A program made the translations under genes and the position numbers. The notes beneath the pieces are model-generated. The model did not search any database and was not told the origin of the DNA. It saw only the letters and a program-made list of their open reading frames with translations. Shown piece by piece: positions 1 to 13,847 of a stretch of 64,000 nt of DNA. The number at the start of each line of letters is the position of its first letter. The stretch's first letter is position 1. The stretch lies in the NCBI GenBank assembly GCA_024362935.1, contig JANCRA010000004.1:25659121-25723120 (forward strand), read 5' to 3'. This DNA is from Setophaga petechia. Taxonomy: Eukaryota > Chordata > Aves > Passeriformes > Parulidae.

Positions 1-463
1 ATTGAACAGTGGTTTCTTGATATGTATGAATAGGAAACCTGAAAAAAAGTTGGGTTTGCAATCTAAAATATCAGAATTCAAGCCTCAGAAAGCAACAGAA
101 AGCCTGTTTCCTATGAAATACACGTGAATTTTTCCATAATGACAATTACTGATATTGTAACATAACAAGATATCAGTATTTTTACAATCTCTTAACATGG
201 CAATCATTCCTACATAACTATTCTTTCTTTGTTATTCACTTTTGATTTAGTTTTCTTTAAAGTTACATCAGTAGTATTGTTACATAAGAACCAGATGTTC
301 CTGCAGAAAAATACATTAAAAGAATATTATGAAAATTGCTAAATCAAACACACCCTGTAAAGGAAATGCCAAAATGTTATCTCTATCCCTTTTAAAGTTA
401 TTTTAAGACATATACAGATCATGCAGACTCATAATGCCACAAATACTTTATGAGAAAACTTAC
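1..463 (-). other. FANCC intron 11 (partial)
   Basis: AT-rich intron sequence. I see no repeat, exon or structured element in it. Confidence 0.8.
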
Positions 464-539
464 CAAAAGGATGTCTGACTAAACTTCTAACAAGAGGCTG
501 GTGATGGTATGGGAAGTAGGCCTTCAGTGGAAATTTATA
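464..539 (-). CDS. FANCC: FANCC exon 11, last exon in the window
   Basis: This exon is 76 nt and encodes YKFPLKAYFPYHHQPLVRSL, then VRHPF plus one base. Human has [20 protein letters not shown], then LQDPQ. The block LK-YFPY fixes the alignment. The acceptor is GTGTCTTAG and the donor TTG|GTAAGT, phase 1. The remaining roughly 200 residues of FANCC would be encoded below base 1. The window has only 463 bp of the following intron and no part of the next exon. Confidence 0.93.
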
Positions 540-3500
540 CTAAGACACAAAATCGTTATTTTAAGAGATTTCTAGTCAGTTTTCAAAACAAACCCATAGT
601 GAATAATCTCATCTAAGGCAGTAATTAACAATACAGACTGAAGCAAGAAAACAGAAAATTAACTCTTTAGGTAATTTTAGGATTTGGCATTAAAAGAGGG
701 ATATTTAGGAAATGCTTGTTTATAAAAAGTAATTATTTATAGATTTTAAAAGTATATGCATCAGAAAAGATTCAGAGCATGAATAAAATTACTAGTCTTA
801 TCTTTTTCCCTGTAATCATATAAGTTTTCATTCTTAATAAGCAGAGCTTAAAAGAGACACTAGTTTAATTTCATTTTCCAGTGTAAACAGATTCACAGAT
901 TATATTAAACTAAGAAGTAATAACATCTACAGAATCTGAGGGTGTTGTGTAGATTATTGCCATCTGTTCAAAAATGGAAACCTAAACTTCTCAGGACCTG
1001 ATCCAGCAGCAGGTAGGGCAGTCACAGATAACAGGCTTGCCCTGTTTATCTGAGAACGTGTGACTTGTATGCTGTGAACACTGCTTGTGTAACTGAGACT
1101 AGCAGTATTAGCACACCTCTAATCTGTTTGTTCTGCAAACATGTACTACAGGCAGGTCTAACATGGAGCATGTAGGTGCAAGTGCAGCACCAACTCCCCC
1201 TGAGACAGACAGAAAGCCAGCCAGGCCCACATGGTGATCACTGCCAAAAAATCTAGTTGGGAGTCCAGGGCACAGCAGGGTCAGCACTGGGCCCAGTCTT
1301 ATTTAACTTTTTCATTAATGAACTGGATGAAGGGGCAGCAAGTTCCCTTGGCAAGTCTGGTGATGACACAAAACCGGGAGGAGTGGTTGATACATTAAAG
1401 GGTTGTGCTGCCATCCAGAGGGACCTTGACAGGCTGGAGAAATGGGCTGACAGAGGCCAAATAAATGCCAACAAGGAGAAAGTATAAAGTCCTGCACTTG
1501 GGCAGGAATAACTCCAGGTACATGCTGGCAGACACCCAGCTGGAAAGCAGTTTGCAGAGAAGGACCTGGGGACCCAGCAGACACCAAGGTGAGTGGGAGT
1601 CAGTAGTGTGCCCTGCAGCAGAGCAGTGAGTAGCATCTCGAGCTGCCTTAGGCAAAGGATTGCCATCAGGTCGAGGGAGATGCTCCTTCCCCTCCCCTCA
1701 GCACTGTAAGCAGCCATTCCAGCAGCCTAACCTGAAGTACTTGAAATAAATAAAGGGCCACAAGGATCATTAAAGGACCAGAGAACTTCTATGAGGAAAG
1801 ACTGAGAGGGCCTGAAGAAGAGAAGGCTCAAGGGGGATCTTACCAATGTATATAAACACCTAAAAGGAGGGTGCAAAATAACAGAACAAGGGTTTTGGCA
1901 GTGGTGCACAGCAACAGGATCAGAGGTAACAGCACAAACTCAAGCACAGGATGTTCTGTCTGTGTATCAGAAAACACTTCTGTAATTTATCTTTTCACTT
2001 TGTTTTTACTGTGAGGTGGCCAAGTACTACCACAGTTTACCCAAAAAGTTGTGGAGTCCCACCTGGACATAGTCCTGGACAATTGGTTCTAAGTAGCTCT
2101 GATTTGGAGCTTGGGAGTTGGACAAGATGATACCCAGAGGTCTCCTACCATTCTCAAGCAATCTATGATTCCCTCATTTACATCTTTGAATCTCCATACC
2201 ATTAATCTTTCTGACAGCTGCCACACTGCAACACGGATTCACTCTCCTATCACACAAACCTGTGAACTGCCAGACACAAGCCAGTTCTTTTGCAAATTTT
2301 ATGGATGTATGTTTGCCTAGAGTATTTTCAGTTAGCTGTCTCTAAATTCTGAAGGTCTCAGTGACCAGGTAGAACCCACCACATCTTCGTCATTAATGTT
2401 TTTACCATTCTTCTACTAAATGCTACTGGAGCACTTTATGTCCTGTCAAGGGCAATTAGATAACACAAAGACAGATACCTTATGAATATATGTAATGATG
2501 GTATGACCAAAGGGGAAAAAAGGGATCTGACTGACTTGAAGTTTAGGAAGCAATCTGCACCTGCCTTTTTGCAAGTTAACTAAAATTAAAATTACATTTG
2601 ATTCATAAACTGTGAGACAAGGGACTTTTAATTCTATCATTGAAGATAACAACTTAATTAGAACTCCATTACTTAAACAGTATACAAGCTAAATAAAGTA
2701 AACTCAATATTTAAAACCACTTTAGAAAAATGGGCTGCAGTCCATGTTAGCTGCTAGCTAGCAATGCCAGCAGGCAAAGGACTTTCACCTTCAAGAAAAC
2801 GTATCACCTGCACAGCAGGATTAGCTCTTGGGTGTCTGATGGGTGTGGAACCTTTACTTTCTTTCTCACCCACTGAGCCCACCTGGGGCTACACAGTGTG
2901 CTGTTGCCACACAGTCAGGGTGGCATAAGATTATAACGCACAGCATTAATGTATTAAGCAAGACAGCTGCCTGAAACAGGAAGACAGATTCAATCACACT
3001 GCTAATTAAAAGCCAGTATGCCACAAGTTTCAAGAAATCCCAGTATTCTCTTAACTACCATTTCCTTCAAAAAGATGCAAAAACTCAAAGGAACTGAAAA
3101 TTTTCTTAAGTTTAAAGTGGAAGGTTTTAAATGACAAGTTATTCCAAAATTGCATCATATGAATTTGATTTCAAAAAACAAACAAGATGAACAAGATGGT
3201 CAGGACGTGACCATGTGATTTGGGAATCTGAAGTTGAGTTTGCAACCTGTAAGTAAAGTAAGATTTTTCATATCTGTATTTTGAAATTTTAAGGTAAGAA
3301 ACTGATCTTGCTCTTGTTTAAATTAGCGCAAAACTAATTCGATTTAATTCAGTTCAGTAAGACCAGTACAAAAACCTGTGCAGAAGAAGAAAGACTAAGC
3401 TGTAAAATTTGAAAATTTAGACTAAGGAAAATTCCAGAGAGACCACTGTTGAGGGTCAGGAACTGAAACCAGTACGTATTCTGTGTCCCAGTATGTATTA

Positions 3501-3966
3501 CCCTGTGTCTTTTACCTTCTAAGCAGACAAATATGACTATCCAATATCCTTCTTATAACTATTTAGGGGACTAGGAATGGGATTGTTATCTCTGTTTCAT
3601 TTATTGTCAAAGACCCTGCTTCTGCAAAAGAAAAATGCATCTAGCATTTTTCCTTTTTTATCAAAGACAAATGTTCATGTTCACTCTACAGGCAGAAATC
3701 TCAACATCAGAGGAACTGAGCCAGGGAAAATCACTTTAGGCTGATGAACTTGAAGGTTAATTTGGGTAAACTGCTCTTATGTGCTGGTTTCGTGCTGTAA
3801 TTTTATGGGCAGGTGAAGATGTTTGAACTGAACTTTGGCATATCTATGCAGCTACAGAGGGACACTATTACTTATATTCAGTCACCTCTCTTAAGAGTAG
3901 AATTGGAGTTTTTTCTTGTGAAATTTTGCATTTTTGGAGAAAAATAAGAAAGAGATCTTGACTAAC
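540..3966 (-). other. FANCC intron 10
   Basis: Contains one CR1 LINE copy (about 1250-2172). The rest is ordinary AT-rich sequence without recognisable features. Confidence 0.85.
1250..2172 (+). mobile_element. CR1 LINE fragment, RT to 3' end
   Basis: The 5' end is truncated inside the reverse transcriptase. Translation of 1257-1487 gives GPVLFNFFINELDEG, then GDDTKPGG and GCAAIQRDLDRLEKWAD, the usual CR1 RT blocks. The catalytic box, normally F-A-D-D, reads S-G-D-D here. After 1487 the frame is broken by stops and indels. The 3' part keeps the typical CR1 untranslated end, with a block reading GTTGGACAAGATGAT at about 2117-2131 and a CTATGATT ending near 2170. It is an old, dead copy, antisense to FANCC. 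Confidence 0.92.
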
Positions 3967-4066
3967 CTGTTTGTTTTCATTCTGATAAGCCTGAAGGAAG
4001 AGCTGTATAAACACCTGTATAATTGTCATAACTTCTGGGGTTCCATCAGTTTCTACCAGTGCATTC
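3967..4066 (-). CDS. FANCC: FANCC exon 10
   Basis: This exon is 100 nt, as in human. It encodes NALVETDGTPEVMTIIQVFI, then QLFLQAYQNENKQ. Human has [20 protein letters not shown] and QCFVEALEKASKQ. The first base completes a lysine codon begun in exon 9. The acceptor is CCATGCATAG with a modest pyrimidine tract, and the donor is CAG|GTTAGT, a slightly weaker site than the GTAAGT used by most other exons. It ends in phase 0. Confidence 0.95.
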
Positions 4067-6646
4067 CTATGCATGGAAAAGTTAGATATGACAGATCAGA
4101 TAATTAGTCTTCCCATCACACCACTGTTAACTGAATGAAAGAAAAAGGCATATTCTTTGTATGTTGTAGATTCAAATTGTGTCTGAGCTCATTACACCAC
4201 TAACAGAAATACTAACTTTGCAGGCTTTTTAGATTTTATTTTTAGTTAAAAAAAAAAACAACAAACAAACCATACACAACTCCTACAAATAAATTAGACT
4301 TTGTAAATATATACAATATACATGCAGACACATAATTTATCCTACCTAAATAAGTATACAATTAAAAAGACTAGCACAACTTTATTAGCCAAATTTGGCA
4401 TCTGATCAGTTTATTGTGTTCAGAGCAACTACTCCCATGACTGAGTTCAGCATACTTTATAGTGTTTTGTGGCATCCCATAGGCCACTCTAGAGCTTTAC
4501 AAAGGTGAGTGCTTCAACTTGCCTTCCATAGAGCAAAATAACTTTGAGCAAATGGAGCAAGTGGAGAAAAACACATAGCAGCACTTCTCATTCTCTTATT
4601 TGAAAGACATATAGTAGAAAGGAGAAAAAAATGTTCAAAGTAAGCCAGTGAGATACAAGTATTAGAGAATTGTTTCATTCCTCCTAAAATATATGAAGAG
4701 TTAACACATTACTGTAACATAGAAACATCACAAAACTAAAGGCAAATATAATCACTGGTAAAAAAACCAAGAAATAGTACATGGAAACTCAAGACAGTCT
4801 AGGTGTATGGACTTCTGCATAGCCACACAAGGCAACAAAACATAGCAAGAAAACATTGGGAAATAAAAGCAGTAAGTAATACCACTGTGATAAAATCATA
4901 TAGAACAATTAATCTCAACATGCATGCAAATAGCAGGAAAAGTTATTACAGAAAGAGACACAATGCTTAGATCCATACTTCTAATAGAACACTAACCCCA
5001 AATATAAAAGAAATTTTGTGCCAGCTATAGAAACCTAACACAGTTTCCAAGCAAGGAAGTACATTTTCTTTATCAGCAGTTCTCTAAAATCTCACATGTG
5101 ATTACAACTGGAATAGTAACTTAACATCTGCATACCACTTGATAATTGTTGGAAGGACACAGAGAAATAGAACAAAAATAAACAGAAGGCTGCATAAACC
5201 AATTGGTCTGCAAAAACCAGCTAACATATACAGCTTCACCTAAGTATCAAGAGAAGGTGAGACATAGTATTCTTAAAATACATCAACATTTTAATACCAA
5301 CAATGTAGAGGGACAAGCACACTAAGCAGAAACAATTCAAAGTAAAGAAAGGGAGCAGAAATGTAGGCAGGAAACAGGAAAACATCATTTCTAAAGACAA
5401 TTTGAAACACTGATAGAAGTGCAAAGTTTTAGCAGGAAATACTGTGTTGGACAAAGCCCTGCATTAGCTGAGAAACATCATTTTATCCATTTCTACATCT
5501 GTCAAAGGGGAAGGATGCCAAAGAGCAGTGAAGTCATGTGGTTTTTTAAAAAAATATTCCATATAGCATGACCTTAAATAAGCCAGAAGCTTGGACAAAT
5601 TTTGTCTCCCTGTACCATCACACTATACAGTCTCCAGCCTAAGACATCAACAAACACCTGCTGAAGTCACATCAATTTTTAACTGCATCTTGCTTTGGGA
5701 AAGTGATTAATCTCAACTCTTCAGAAAGTGCTCTCTGTGCGCAGACACACAGAGACCACAGTAACAAAGGACTGCCAGAGCAGTGACTCCCAAGTGGCTC
5801 CACTCTCACATACAGTGCTCTACAGTGTCTGCAGCCAAGCCTCTTGTGTTAGTGCCTGCACAAACGTGAATGTGCACACAGACACACAAATGTCCCACAC
5901 ACATGCACCTGGGAGCCCTGTTTTCCTAAGAAAGAAACACTCGACGAGCAAAGGATGTCAGTCACTAAATACCTTATTGCTGTATTGGAATTGTTAATAC
6001 TGATAACCCTGGCAGTAGATCTACTTAACATACTAGTCAAGTGAAAAGAAGAGAAAAGCCACTGAAAAATGAGTATAAAGGATTTGAAGCCCCTGCGTGG
6101 TAACCAAGATATTGGTTGCTTCAAAATAATTTTAATGCATTCAAAACAAAACTCACTATTAATAGGTGGATCAATAGTTGAAGGCCATTAAGAGCATATC
6201 TAACATAAATCCTGAAAAGTATATAAGCAAAATGTAAAAGAAGCTACACCAGTAAGTGCAAAAGCTTTTGCTAAATGCTACCTTCATGTTGGCATGGGCC
6301 AAGCCATTTCAGCATTTAAAATTTTCACCTCAAAACTGTATTTCAACCACAAATCTCTACTGAAGTACAAAATAAATTACAAATTTTAAAGGCTAAAATA
6401 CACTGTAGTCAACTGTACCAATGATTATTATGATGTAACTTTTACTTAAAGTTGATAAGATTTTTAACATTTTTCATTATTTTCAATGTGCTGCACAGAA
6501 AGGGACTTTAGAGCATACAGATAAAGAAAAAGATATCCTGAAATTATAATATATTTCAGATTATAGTGCTGCTTCTGCTCTTGAAGAAGACCTCAGTGTT
6601 TAAATGGGTCATTTAAAGCCCCTCCCAGAGTAATTTCAAAACTTAC
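4067..6646 (-). other. FANCC intron 9
   Basis: AT-rich sequence with no repeat family that I recognise. Open frames here, such as 5728-5997, lack codon or domain signal. Confidence 0.85.
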
Positions 6647-6699
6647 TTGAAAATTTCATTTACAATTCTGAAAATAGCAGGATGGCTTGCTGCTTGTGG
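6647..6699 (-). CDS. FANCC: FANCC exon 9 (53 nt)
   Basis: This is a 53-nt exon, as in human exon 9. It encodes PQAASHPAIFRIVNEIF plus two bases of the next codon. Human has PQAACHPAIFRVVDEMF. The acceptor is TATCAACAG and the donor CAA|GTAAGT, phase 2. It was found by translating the intron between exons 8 and 10 and looking for the expected segment. The match in length, phase and sequence leaves little doubt. Confidence 0.95.
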
Positions 6700-7867
6700 C
6701 TGTTGATAATCAAATGAAAGAAAATTAGATATTAATAAGGAACAACTCACACAACTGTCATTGCATAATTTACGGCTTAACTCATTGATGCTATTACACA
6801 GCCATTATTAAACTGTAACTCTAAGATCAACTCTCACTAAGCCCTCAGATTTTCTCAGGATTAGAATTCTTAGGATTCTCCATAGCAAGACCAAGCAGGC
6901 TCAACAGCTGACAAATGCAAACACCTGGGATCCCAAACTGTTTATGACAACAATCACTACAAATACTAAAGGTGGCAGACAGAAAGAACAGGTCGTTGCA
7001 TGCAATTGCTAGAGGCTAGACACAGGGAGTTGATTTTCAAAAAGCTTTTCTTTCCTCTCTGCAGAAAACCCTCTCAGGATGTGCTTTGAGACTCTTGCTA
7101 CATCTTCAAAATTAAATCCCACAAATTAAATTGATTTTATCACCTTTGTCTTTAATAGTTTTGCATGCATTTTCATCCCAGATATTTTCTCACAGTATAA
7201 TCTTCTTTTGTGAACTTCAGTGTTGCTAGTACAAGCTAATTGTCTCAGTGCATCAAAAAAAAAAATTAACTAGTGAAACCTTTTACCATGCTACCACACA
7301 AAAGACTGTTTTGAGAAAGTTGTTATATTAAACATGCATCAGTAAACAAACTGCTTTCTAATTCCATATTCTCAGGCTTTTATGGAAAACCTAGAAAAAA
7401 CCCCATTTACACATTTCCCAAAGTACTAAGTTAAAGTCTAAGTTGAAAAGAAAATAAATCCTCATTTAGTGTCTCTGATGTTAGTGCTTGAAGATTTAGT
7501 AAGAACATAGTTCTTGAACAGCCTAGAGTAAGGCATGTTTAATAAAATGCATTAGATAAATTTTAGGAAGCATGGTATTTATAAAATTTCATTTATCAAT
7601 ACAGCTTAAAGTGCATAATGCACTACTGAAAACTTTTATGCACTCATTTCAAGTTAAAAAGTACCAAGCAGAAAATTAACATAACACTCTAATAATATAT
7701 ATAAATTATGTTTATAAAAATAAGCCATAATAATTATTATAAAAATACTAATAACGATTAAAATAATATCTTTTTAATTGTACACAGGGAGAACAAGGAC
7801 TTTGCTTGGTACGATCCGTACATGATAACATCAGAAAACAAAGAACCCTTACTAAAATAAGGGTTTA

Positions 7868-8050
7868 GCAGAGCTGCTCCTCCCCGCAGCCGCGGCTGCC
7901 GTGCTGTACAGAGGCGGCGGCAGCTTTGCCCCATCTCTGCGCTATGGAACGGGCGCCACCTCCTGCTGCAGGGAGGAGCAGCGCCCCAAATCCCGCCGGA
8001 GCAGCCACGGAACCCCGGCACCAGGCTGCCAGGAGGCACGGGGGGGCTCT
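7868..8050. other. CpG-rich patch in intron 8
   Basis: I count about 14 CpG in the first 180 bp, against almost none in the flanks. It is bordered on the left by a hairpin (AACCCTTA/TAAGGGTT around 7846-7867). It may be a buried GC-rich repeat, an enhancer or an alternative promoter. Overlapping open frames on both strands show no recognisable protein. Confidence 0.5.
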
Positions 8051-8316
8051 GGTCTCTCCTTGCCTGGGGGTCTGGTTCTGTGCTCGTGTTGCGTTTGTTT
8101 CTCTCTTGGTTTGTGGGAAGATTGGACCGTATCTCCAAAGCTAGATCCAACCATCCTGAGGCGCTGGAGAGCAGTGGAATGTGAAAGTGTGTTTTCAGTC
8201 CAGTTGACTCCATAATTCCTCCCCTCCTACCCGCCCTTGCATGCACACTTCTGTGATGAGGAACTCACACACTGTTGCTTACGACAGGCCTACAAACCAG
8301 AAAGAGTCCACCAGAG

Positions 8317-8340
8317 GATCAGCTGACAGATCAGCTGACA
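8317..8340. repeat. 12-bp direct duplication
   Basis: GATCAGCTGACA occurs twice in tandem. Confidence 0.9.
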
Positions 8341-9544
8341 GAATGTGCTGTACACAACAATGAAAAACTCTGCACGTCTTCCTGGCAGACAGCAGCAATC
8401 TAACTGTATCCATTATAAGAAGTCATTTAAGAGCCCCTAGGGTTTTAACTAAACTACTGAAATCAATATGATTGATATTTCATCACTGGTAGTCAAAAGG
8501 GAAAAAACAAAAAAACAAAACCCAAGCCCAAACCCCACTGTTACCAAGTCTCATAAGATTTTGATCAATGGACTGTATGGAATTAATTCCCAAGCATTCA
8601 AGAACAAGCATGCTGTGATAATGCAAAATTCTGCCCCAGAATTTGAATATGCCCTTTGTGTAACAGGTCAAGAGCACTGTTGACATTACCTCCTTATATT
8701 TTCAAAATAAAAAGGCATTTAACATTTCAGTAATCTTGTCTGCAACTATTCAATGCTTTACACAGAAATCAAACCCTATGTATCGTTCAATCACTTCTAA
8801 AACATGCTCAATATAGAGAGCACAATACACACTAAACATAAAGATTCAAACACAGACAATTGGAGCTGCATGCGTGGTATTATGATAAAAAAAATGTACT
8901 TTTAACATAACGTTTTCCAGACACTAGTCTTGAAGAACTGTACCACTTATGTATCTGTATTATTAGAAAGCAGAATCTGAAGCAACTTATTTTTAACACA
9001 AAGCCAGAAGTAAATAAAAAAATAAGAAGAATATATCTGTATCTACAGTAAGCAAGTAAATGGGGAAAAAAGAGACTGAATAATCTGCTTTTTATTCATA
9101 TCACAGAATCCTCTGTAACAACCACAAGAATAAACACTGGGAACTAAACATGACCAAGGTCATACAGATTTGAGGTGGTAACTCTCAATTTTCAGACTCA
9201 CATGCAATTAATTGGACATGACACTTGTAGAAGTTAAGCACATCTAACTTCAGGAAACTACTACGGTGCTGTATTTCAAATGTTGTCTGCATCTTCCAAT
9301 TGTATATTTCTATTTCTGAATTTTATTTTATATTTACCAGTTTAAAATAGGAAATGTTACTTTTTTCTTACAGGAAATGCCAAATGTGTTTTTATTTTGA
9401 AGAATACATTTATTTTTAAAGTACAAGTATATTTTTACAGAAATTTTAAAAGAGCCTGAATCTATCAACATTAAGAGTAATTTTCTCTGTCCTTCCTCTT
9501 TTCTTCGCCATTAATGCCTCTTTCATTGGCTCTGTGCATTGGAG

Positions 9545-11410
9545 AGCATTTTTACTGTAGAGCTCAGGGACAGTGGGGATAAGGCTGAGTGCCTGTGGGT
9601 GACAGTCAGAGGGATGGCCCACAAGGCAGAGATCCTGCTGGGAGTCTGTCACAGACCACCCAGCCAGGATGAAGTGAAATATTCTATCTGTGGATGTTTC
9701 ATGGTCACTGGCCCTTGTTATTGTGGGAGACTTCAACTTGCCAAGTGTCTGCTGGAAGCTCAGCAGTGGAGAGGAGACAGTCTAGGAGGTTCCTGCAGTG
9801 TGTGGAAGGTAAATTCCAGACACAGCTTATGAGGGAGCCTACCAGGGCATGCCCTGCCAGACCTGCTGCTCACAAACAGGGAAGGGCTGTGGGATGTGTG
9901 GCGGTCAGAGACCATCTTGGGCACACTGACCATGGAATGACAGAGTTTCTCTATTCTTGGTGAAGTAAGGAAGAGATCAACAGAACCTCTACCTTGGACT
10001 TCCAGAGGGCAGACTTTGGCCTTCAGGACACTGGTTCAGAGAGTCCCTCAGGAAACTGTCCTTAAAAACAGGGGGATCCAGGAAGGCTGGATACCCTTTA
10101 AGAAGAAAATTTTAAAGGCACAGGAGCAGGCCATCTCCATGTGCCAATATGATGAGATGGCATGGGAACTCAGAGAAAAAAAGGAGAGCTTATGACCTTT
10201 GGAAGAAGGGGCAGGCAACTCAGGATGTCATTAGGTCATACAGAGAGAAAACTACAAAGACAAAACCTCAGCTAGAACTCAATCTGGCCACTGCTGCGAA
10301 AGATTATAGAAAGTGTTTTTACAAATACTTTAACTACAAAAGAAGGGCCAAGAAAAATCTCCATCCTTTACTGGACACAGAAGTGAAGAGAATCCCCTGT
10401 TGGGGATGAGGAAAAGGCTGGGTACTTAATGCTTTCCTTACCGCAGTCTTTAACAGAAAGCTCCATTATCCTCAGGCCCCTCTGAGCAGGTAGATAGGGA
10501 TAGACAGCAGAACAAAGCCCCTGCAATCCAGGAGGAAGTTATGAGCTCTGCCACACAGACAACCATAAGTCTGTGGATTCAGATGTGATCCACCCAAGGG
10601 TACTGAAGGAGTTGGCAGAAGTGCTCATTATGCTGCTCTCCATCACTTATCATTAGTCCTGGCTGAGGTCTCAGATATCTGAAGGTTGGCCAGTGTGACT
10701 CCCATCTACAAGAGTTGTGGAAGGGAGGACCCAGGGAACTACAGGCCTGTCAGCCTGACCTTGGTGCCAGGAAAGGTTATGGATCAGGTTCCCTTGTGCA
10801 CCATCACACTGCACATACAGGACAATCAAGAGATCAGGCCCAGCCAACAGGGATTTGGGACAGGCTGCCTGACCAACCTAACTGCCTTTTATGACCAGAT
10901 GACCTGCCTAATGGGTGAGAGAAAATTTGTGGATATTGTCTACCTAGACATTAGCAAAGCACCTCATTGCAAGGGTACTGAGGGGCTGCAGCAAGTGCAG
11001 AGAAGGGCAACAGAGCTGGTGAAGGGTCTGGAACATCCTGTGAAGAGCAGCTGAGGGAGCTGGGGGTGTTTAGACTGCAGAAAAGGAGGCTCAGGGGTGA
11101 CCTGATCACTCTCTACAGCTGCCTGAAAGGAGGGTGCAGCCAGGTGAGGATCAGCCTCTTCTCCCAGGCAACCAGTGAGAGGACAAGAGGACAGAACGTC
11201 AACCTCTGTGCAGATCAGTAATAATTTTGTCAGTTAAACATTAGAACAGGCTGCCTAGGGAGGTGTTGCAGTCACCACCCCTGGAAACATTCTAAAAACA
11301 ACTGGATGTAGCACTTAGAGTAGTGATTTAGTTGACATGGTGGTTTTCTCAAAGATTGGACTCAATGATCTTGGAGGTCTTTTTCTACCCCAACGATTCT
11401 ACCATTCTAC
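9545..11410 (+). mobile_element. CR1 LINE fragment, endonuclease-RT with internal deletion
   Basis: The longest CR1 copy here. It begins in the endonuclease domain, with ECLWVTVRGM and GVCHRPPSQDEV near 9590-9675, and the conserved block for the GDFNLP motif near 9728. It continues through the linker (LWKKGQATQ at about 10197) into the RT fingers (TPIYKSCGREDPGNYRPVSL at 10698-10757). At about 10962, after YLDISKA, the sequence jumps directly to the 3' untranslated part, so the RT palm with the catalytic aspartates is missing. The 3' end, around GACTCAATGATCTTGGAGG, finishes near 11410. Several frameshifts are present. It is antisense to FANCC. Confidence 0.92.
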
Positions 11411-13847
11411 ACTAACAAGGTGGAAAATAAAACGCAGCAAGAACAGATGGCTTATGAAGAAGAAAAAAACAAATTTTAAGCCCTCTCAACCTATTGCACT
11501 TTTCTTGCAACATACTTTTGAAACAAAAAAAAACTACTTTGGAAAGCTATCTCAGAATCAAACAGAAACTAAATGACACCAATCACATCTCTTTTTATAT
11601 ACATGGGTTTTAAAAATCTGTGTATACACTTATCTATCCATTCCTGCTAAAACATAAAATACTACTATGTGTATTTACTGCACGTTTAGTTGTTAATGCA
11701 GACATACAAATCCTAAAGTTACTTCAGAAAGGAAGACATCCACTAACCCACTCAATTTCAAAGAAGCTAAAAGACATCTGTGACTGTCACTTCACTTGTT
11801 TTTATTACTTCTGAGTAACTACAGAATTTCCAATATTAATTTCAGTTTAGCCACAAACATACAAGAATAATAGCATGCCATATAAACGTAAGTTAGTGGA
11901 CCATCACACAACAACTACTCTTGGAATTAAAAAATATGTCAGCAGTAGATATCAAGTTTATTTCATCAGAGAAGTACAGTAGTTTACAACTATCTGTGTA
12001 TCTTAGGTCTCAGTGAGGTTTATGTACAGTATGATTATTGTATTAAGACACTTGATTTAGGTAAATTACTCTGATAATGAAATTATGAAAGAACTGATGG
12101 AAGTTTCCTTCTTATAATGTATTATAATCAAATCACTAACATCACTGACTATTTGTCCTCTAAAGGTTTGTCTCAAAGTAGGAAAGTAGAAATCTAGTTT
12201 TGTCTCGTGATTCCACTGTTACCAATATCCATAAGGTAGACAGAGCTCACATCCTAAAACACCATAATCCAACTGCCAAAAAATTCAGATCCACATTCCT
12301 AAAAAATATTTAAATATCCTTTAGGCAGGCTAAATTAATATACTGTTGGATTCAAAGTGCTGACTAATTTAATGTCACACAAGTATCTCTACAGTAAAAT
12401 GAACATGTTGTACAAAATACCATTATGCATCTAGACCACTACTTCAGGATCACATTATTTTCCTTCTATACTGCCTCTCTGAAGCTTCTCATCCAGTTGT
12501 TTTTACCTGTTATGCCATCTCCCATATATGCACCCTGCCTCTTACCAATGCCTATCAATCCAGCTGCCTACTGTTCTCTTCTTTACAGCTCCATTCATTC
12601 CATTCTTTGTCCACAGGATGTCCTCTCTAAACCAGCTTTCAAAGCTGCTGCACTGGTCTTGTGAATATCTTATTTTGAAACCACAAAGTCTTTAGAGCAG
12701 AGGCAAGTAAAGACAACCTAAGTATGCTAGCACAGTAATGTTCCATTCTTTTCGGAGATCACGATGTGAAGGAAACTGAAGGATGAAGATTTTTATTAAA
12801 TTACAAAAACCAACATTTGAAACAAGTATTCGACTATTTTAAAAATATATTTTATATTTATAATCTAGATTTAGATATCTTTTTTTTTTCTCAGCCAGTA
12901 TATGGTATAGTACCAGATACTATATAAGGTTTACAATATATCTGATGTAGAAAAATTAAGCATAGGCCTTCTATGTAGTCTTGTTTGCTGTAGTACCTAA
13001 ATCCCCAGTTGGCATATGAAGAACTGCTGACACCAAGGCATTTATGAGATTTGCAAGTATCATAATGGATCCCTAAAATAGGAGATTTCCAGGTTCAATT
13101 AAAAAGGAAGAATATGTAAAGGTAGCATTCTTTTCCTCACTAGAATATGTACTCTGTAAGCAATTTTATAGGCCGAAAATAAAACACCATATGCCATTCA
13201 TTAGTTCTGTCATTTTACGAAACATATAATTTGACTGCATAGCACACATGCTATTTCACGCTGCAATTAACAATTAAATTTACATTTAGCACTGCAAACT
13301 AGCTCATTATTTTGGAAAAAGTACAGTGCCAGGTTTTCTCATAGGGAAGATTTTTGGTGCTCTGCATAACACAGCATCTGAAAATAAATTTTAATTACAG
13401 GTTAGCAAATGTTTAGCATTAAGAATTTTGTTCAGGTTTGCAAACAAAACCAAGTAACTAAGCAGTCCATAACAAGGGACTCCAGTTGCTCAGACTGCTG
13501 GACAAAGGGCACAGCGATTGAAGTAAAAACAGAATCAAATCCTTCCTGGCCAGAGTTTATAATTTTTTAAGACAGAGAAAGGTACTCAGCATCCTCACCA
13601 CTGGGATTCCTGTTTCTTTACCCATTTTTCATCACTGGATGAGATCTTTTTTTCTCTTTTACCAATTCACTGTAAAAACTAAAAAATTAGTGATATTTGT
13701 AGGACTCAAGATTTGGTCTGAATTAACAAGTTTTATGTCCCATAATGACCGTTTATGCTGACGCATGTCTCTATGCTGACATATTTGAAAACTGTCACTC
13801 CTGAAGCCTGAAAGAGGAGTATCAAATGTACTATATGTTGCACATAC

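Larger units (their letters stand above)
6700..13847 (-). other. FANCC intron 8
   Basis: Holds a CpG-rich patch (about 7868-8050), a 12-bp direct duplication (8317-8340) and the longest CR1 copy in the window (about 9545-11410). Otherwise AT-rich and featureless. Confidence 0.85.

Noticed and set aside
1253..1717. 154-codon minus-strand open frame
   Set aside because: Antisense of the CR1 reverse-transcriptase region.
7758..8246. 162-codon minus-strand open frame
   Set aside because: Its length comes from a CpG-rich patch with few stops; frames are open on both strands and the protein resembles nothing known to me.
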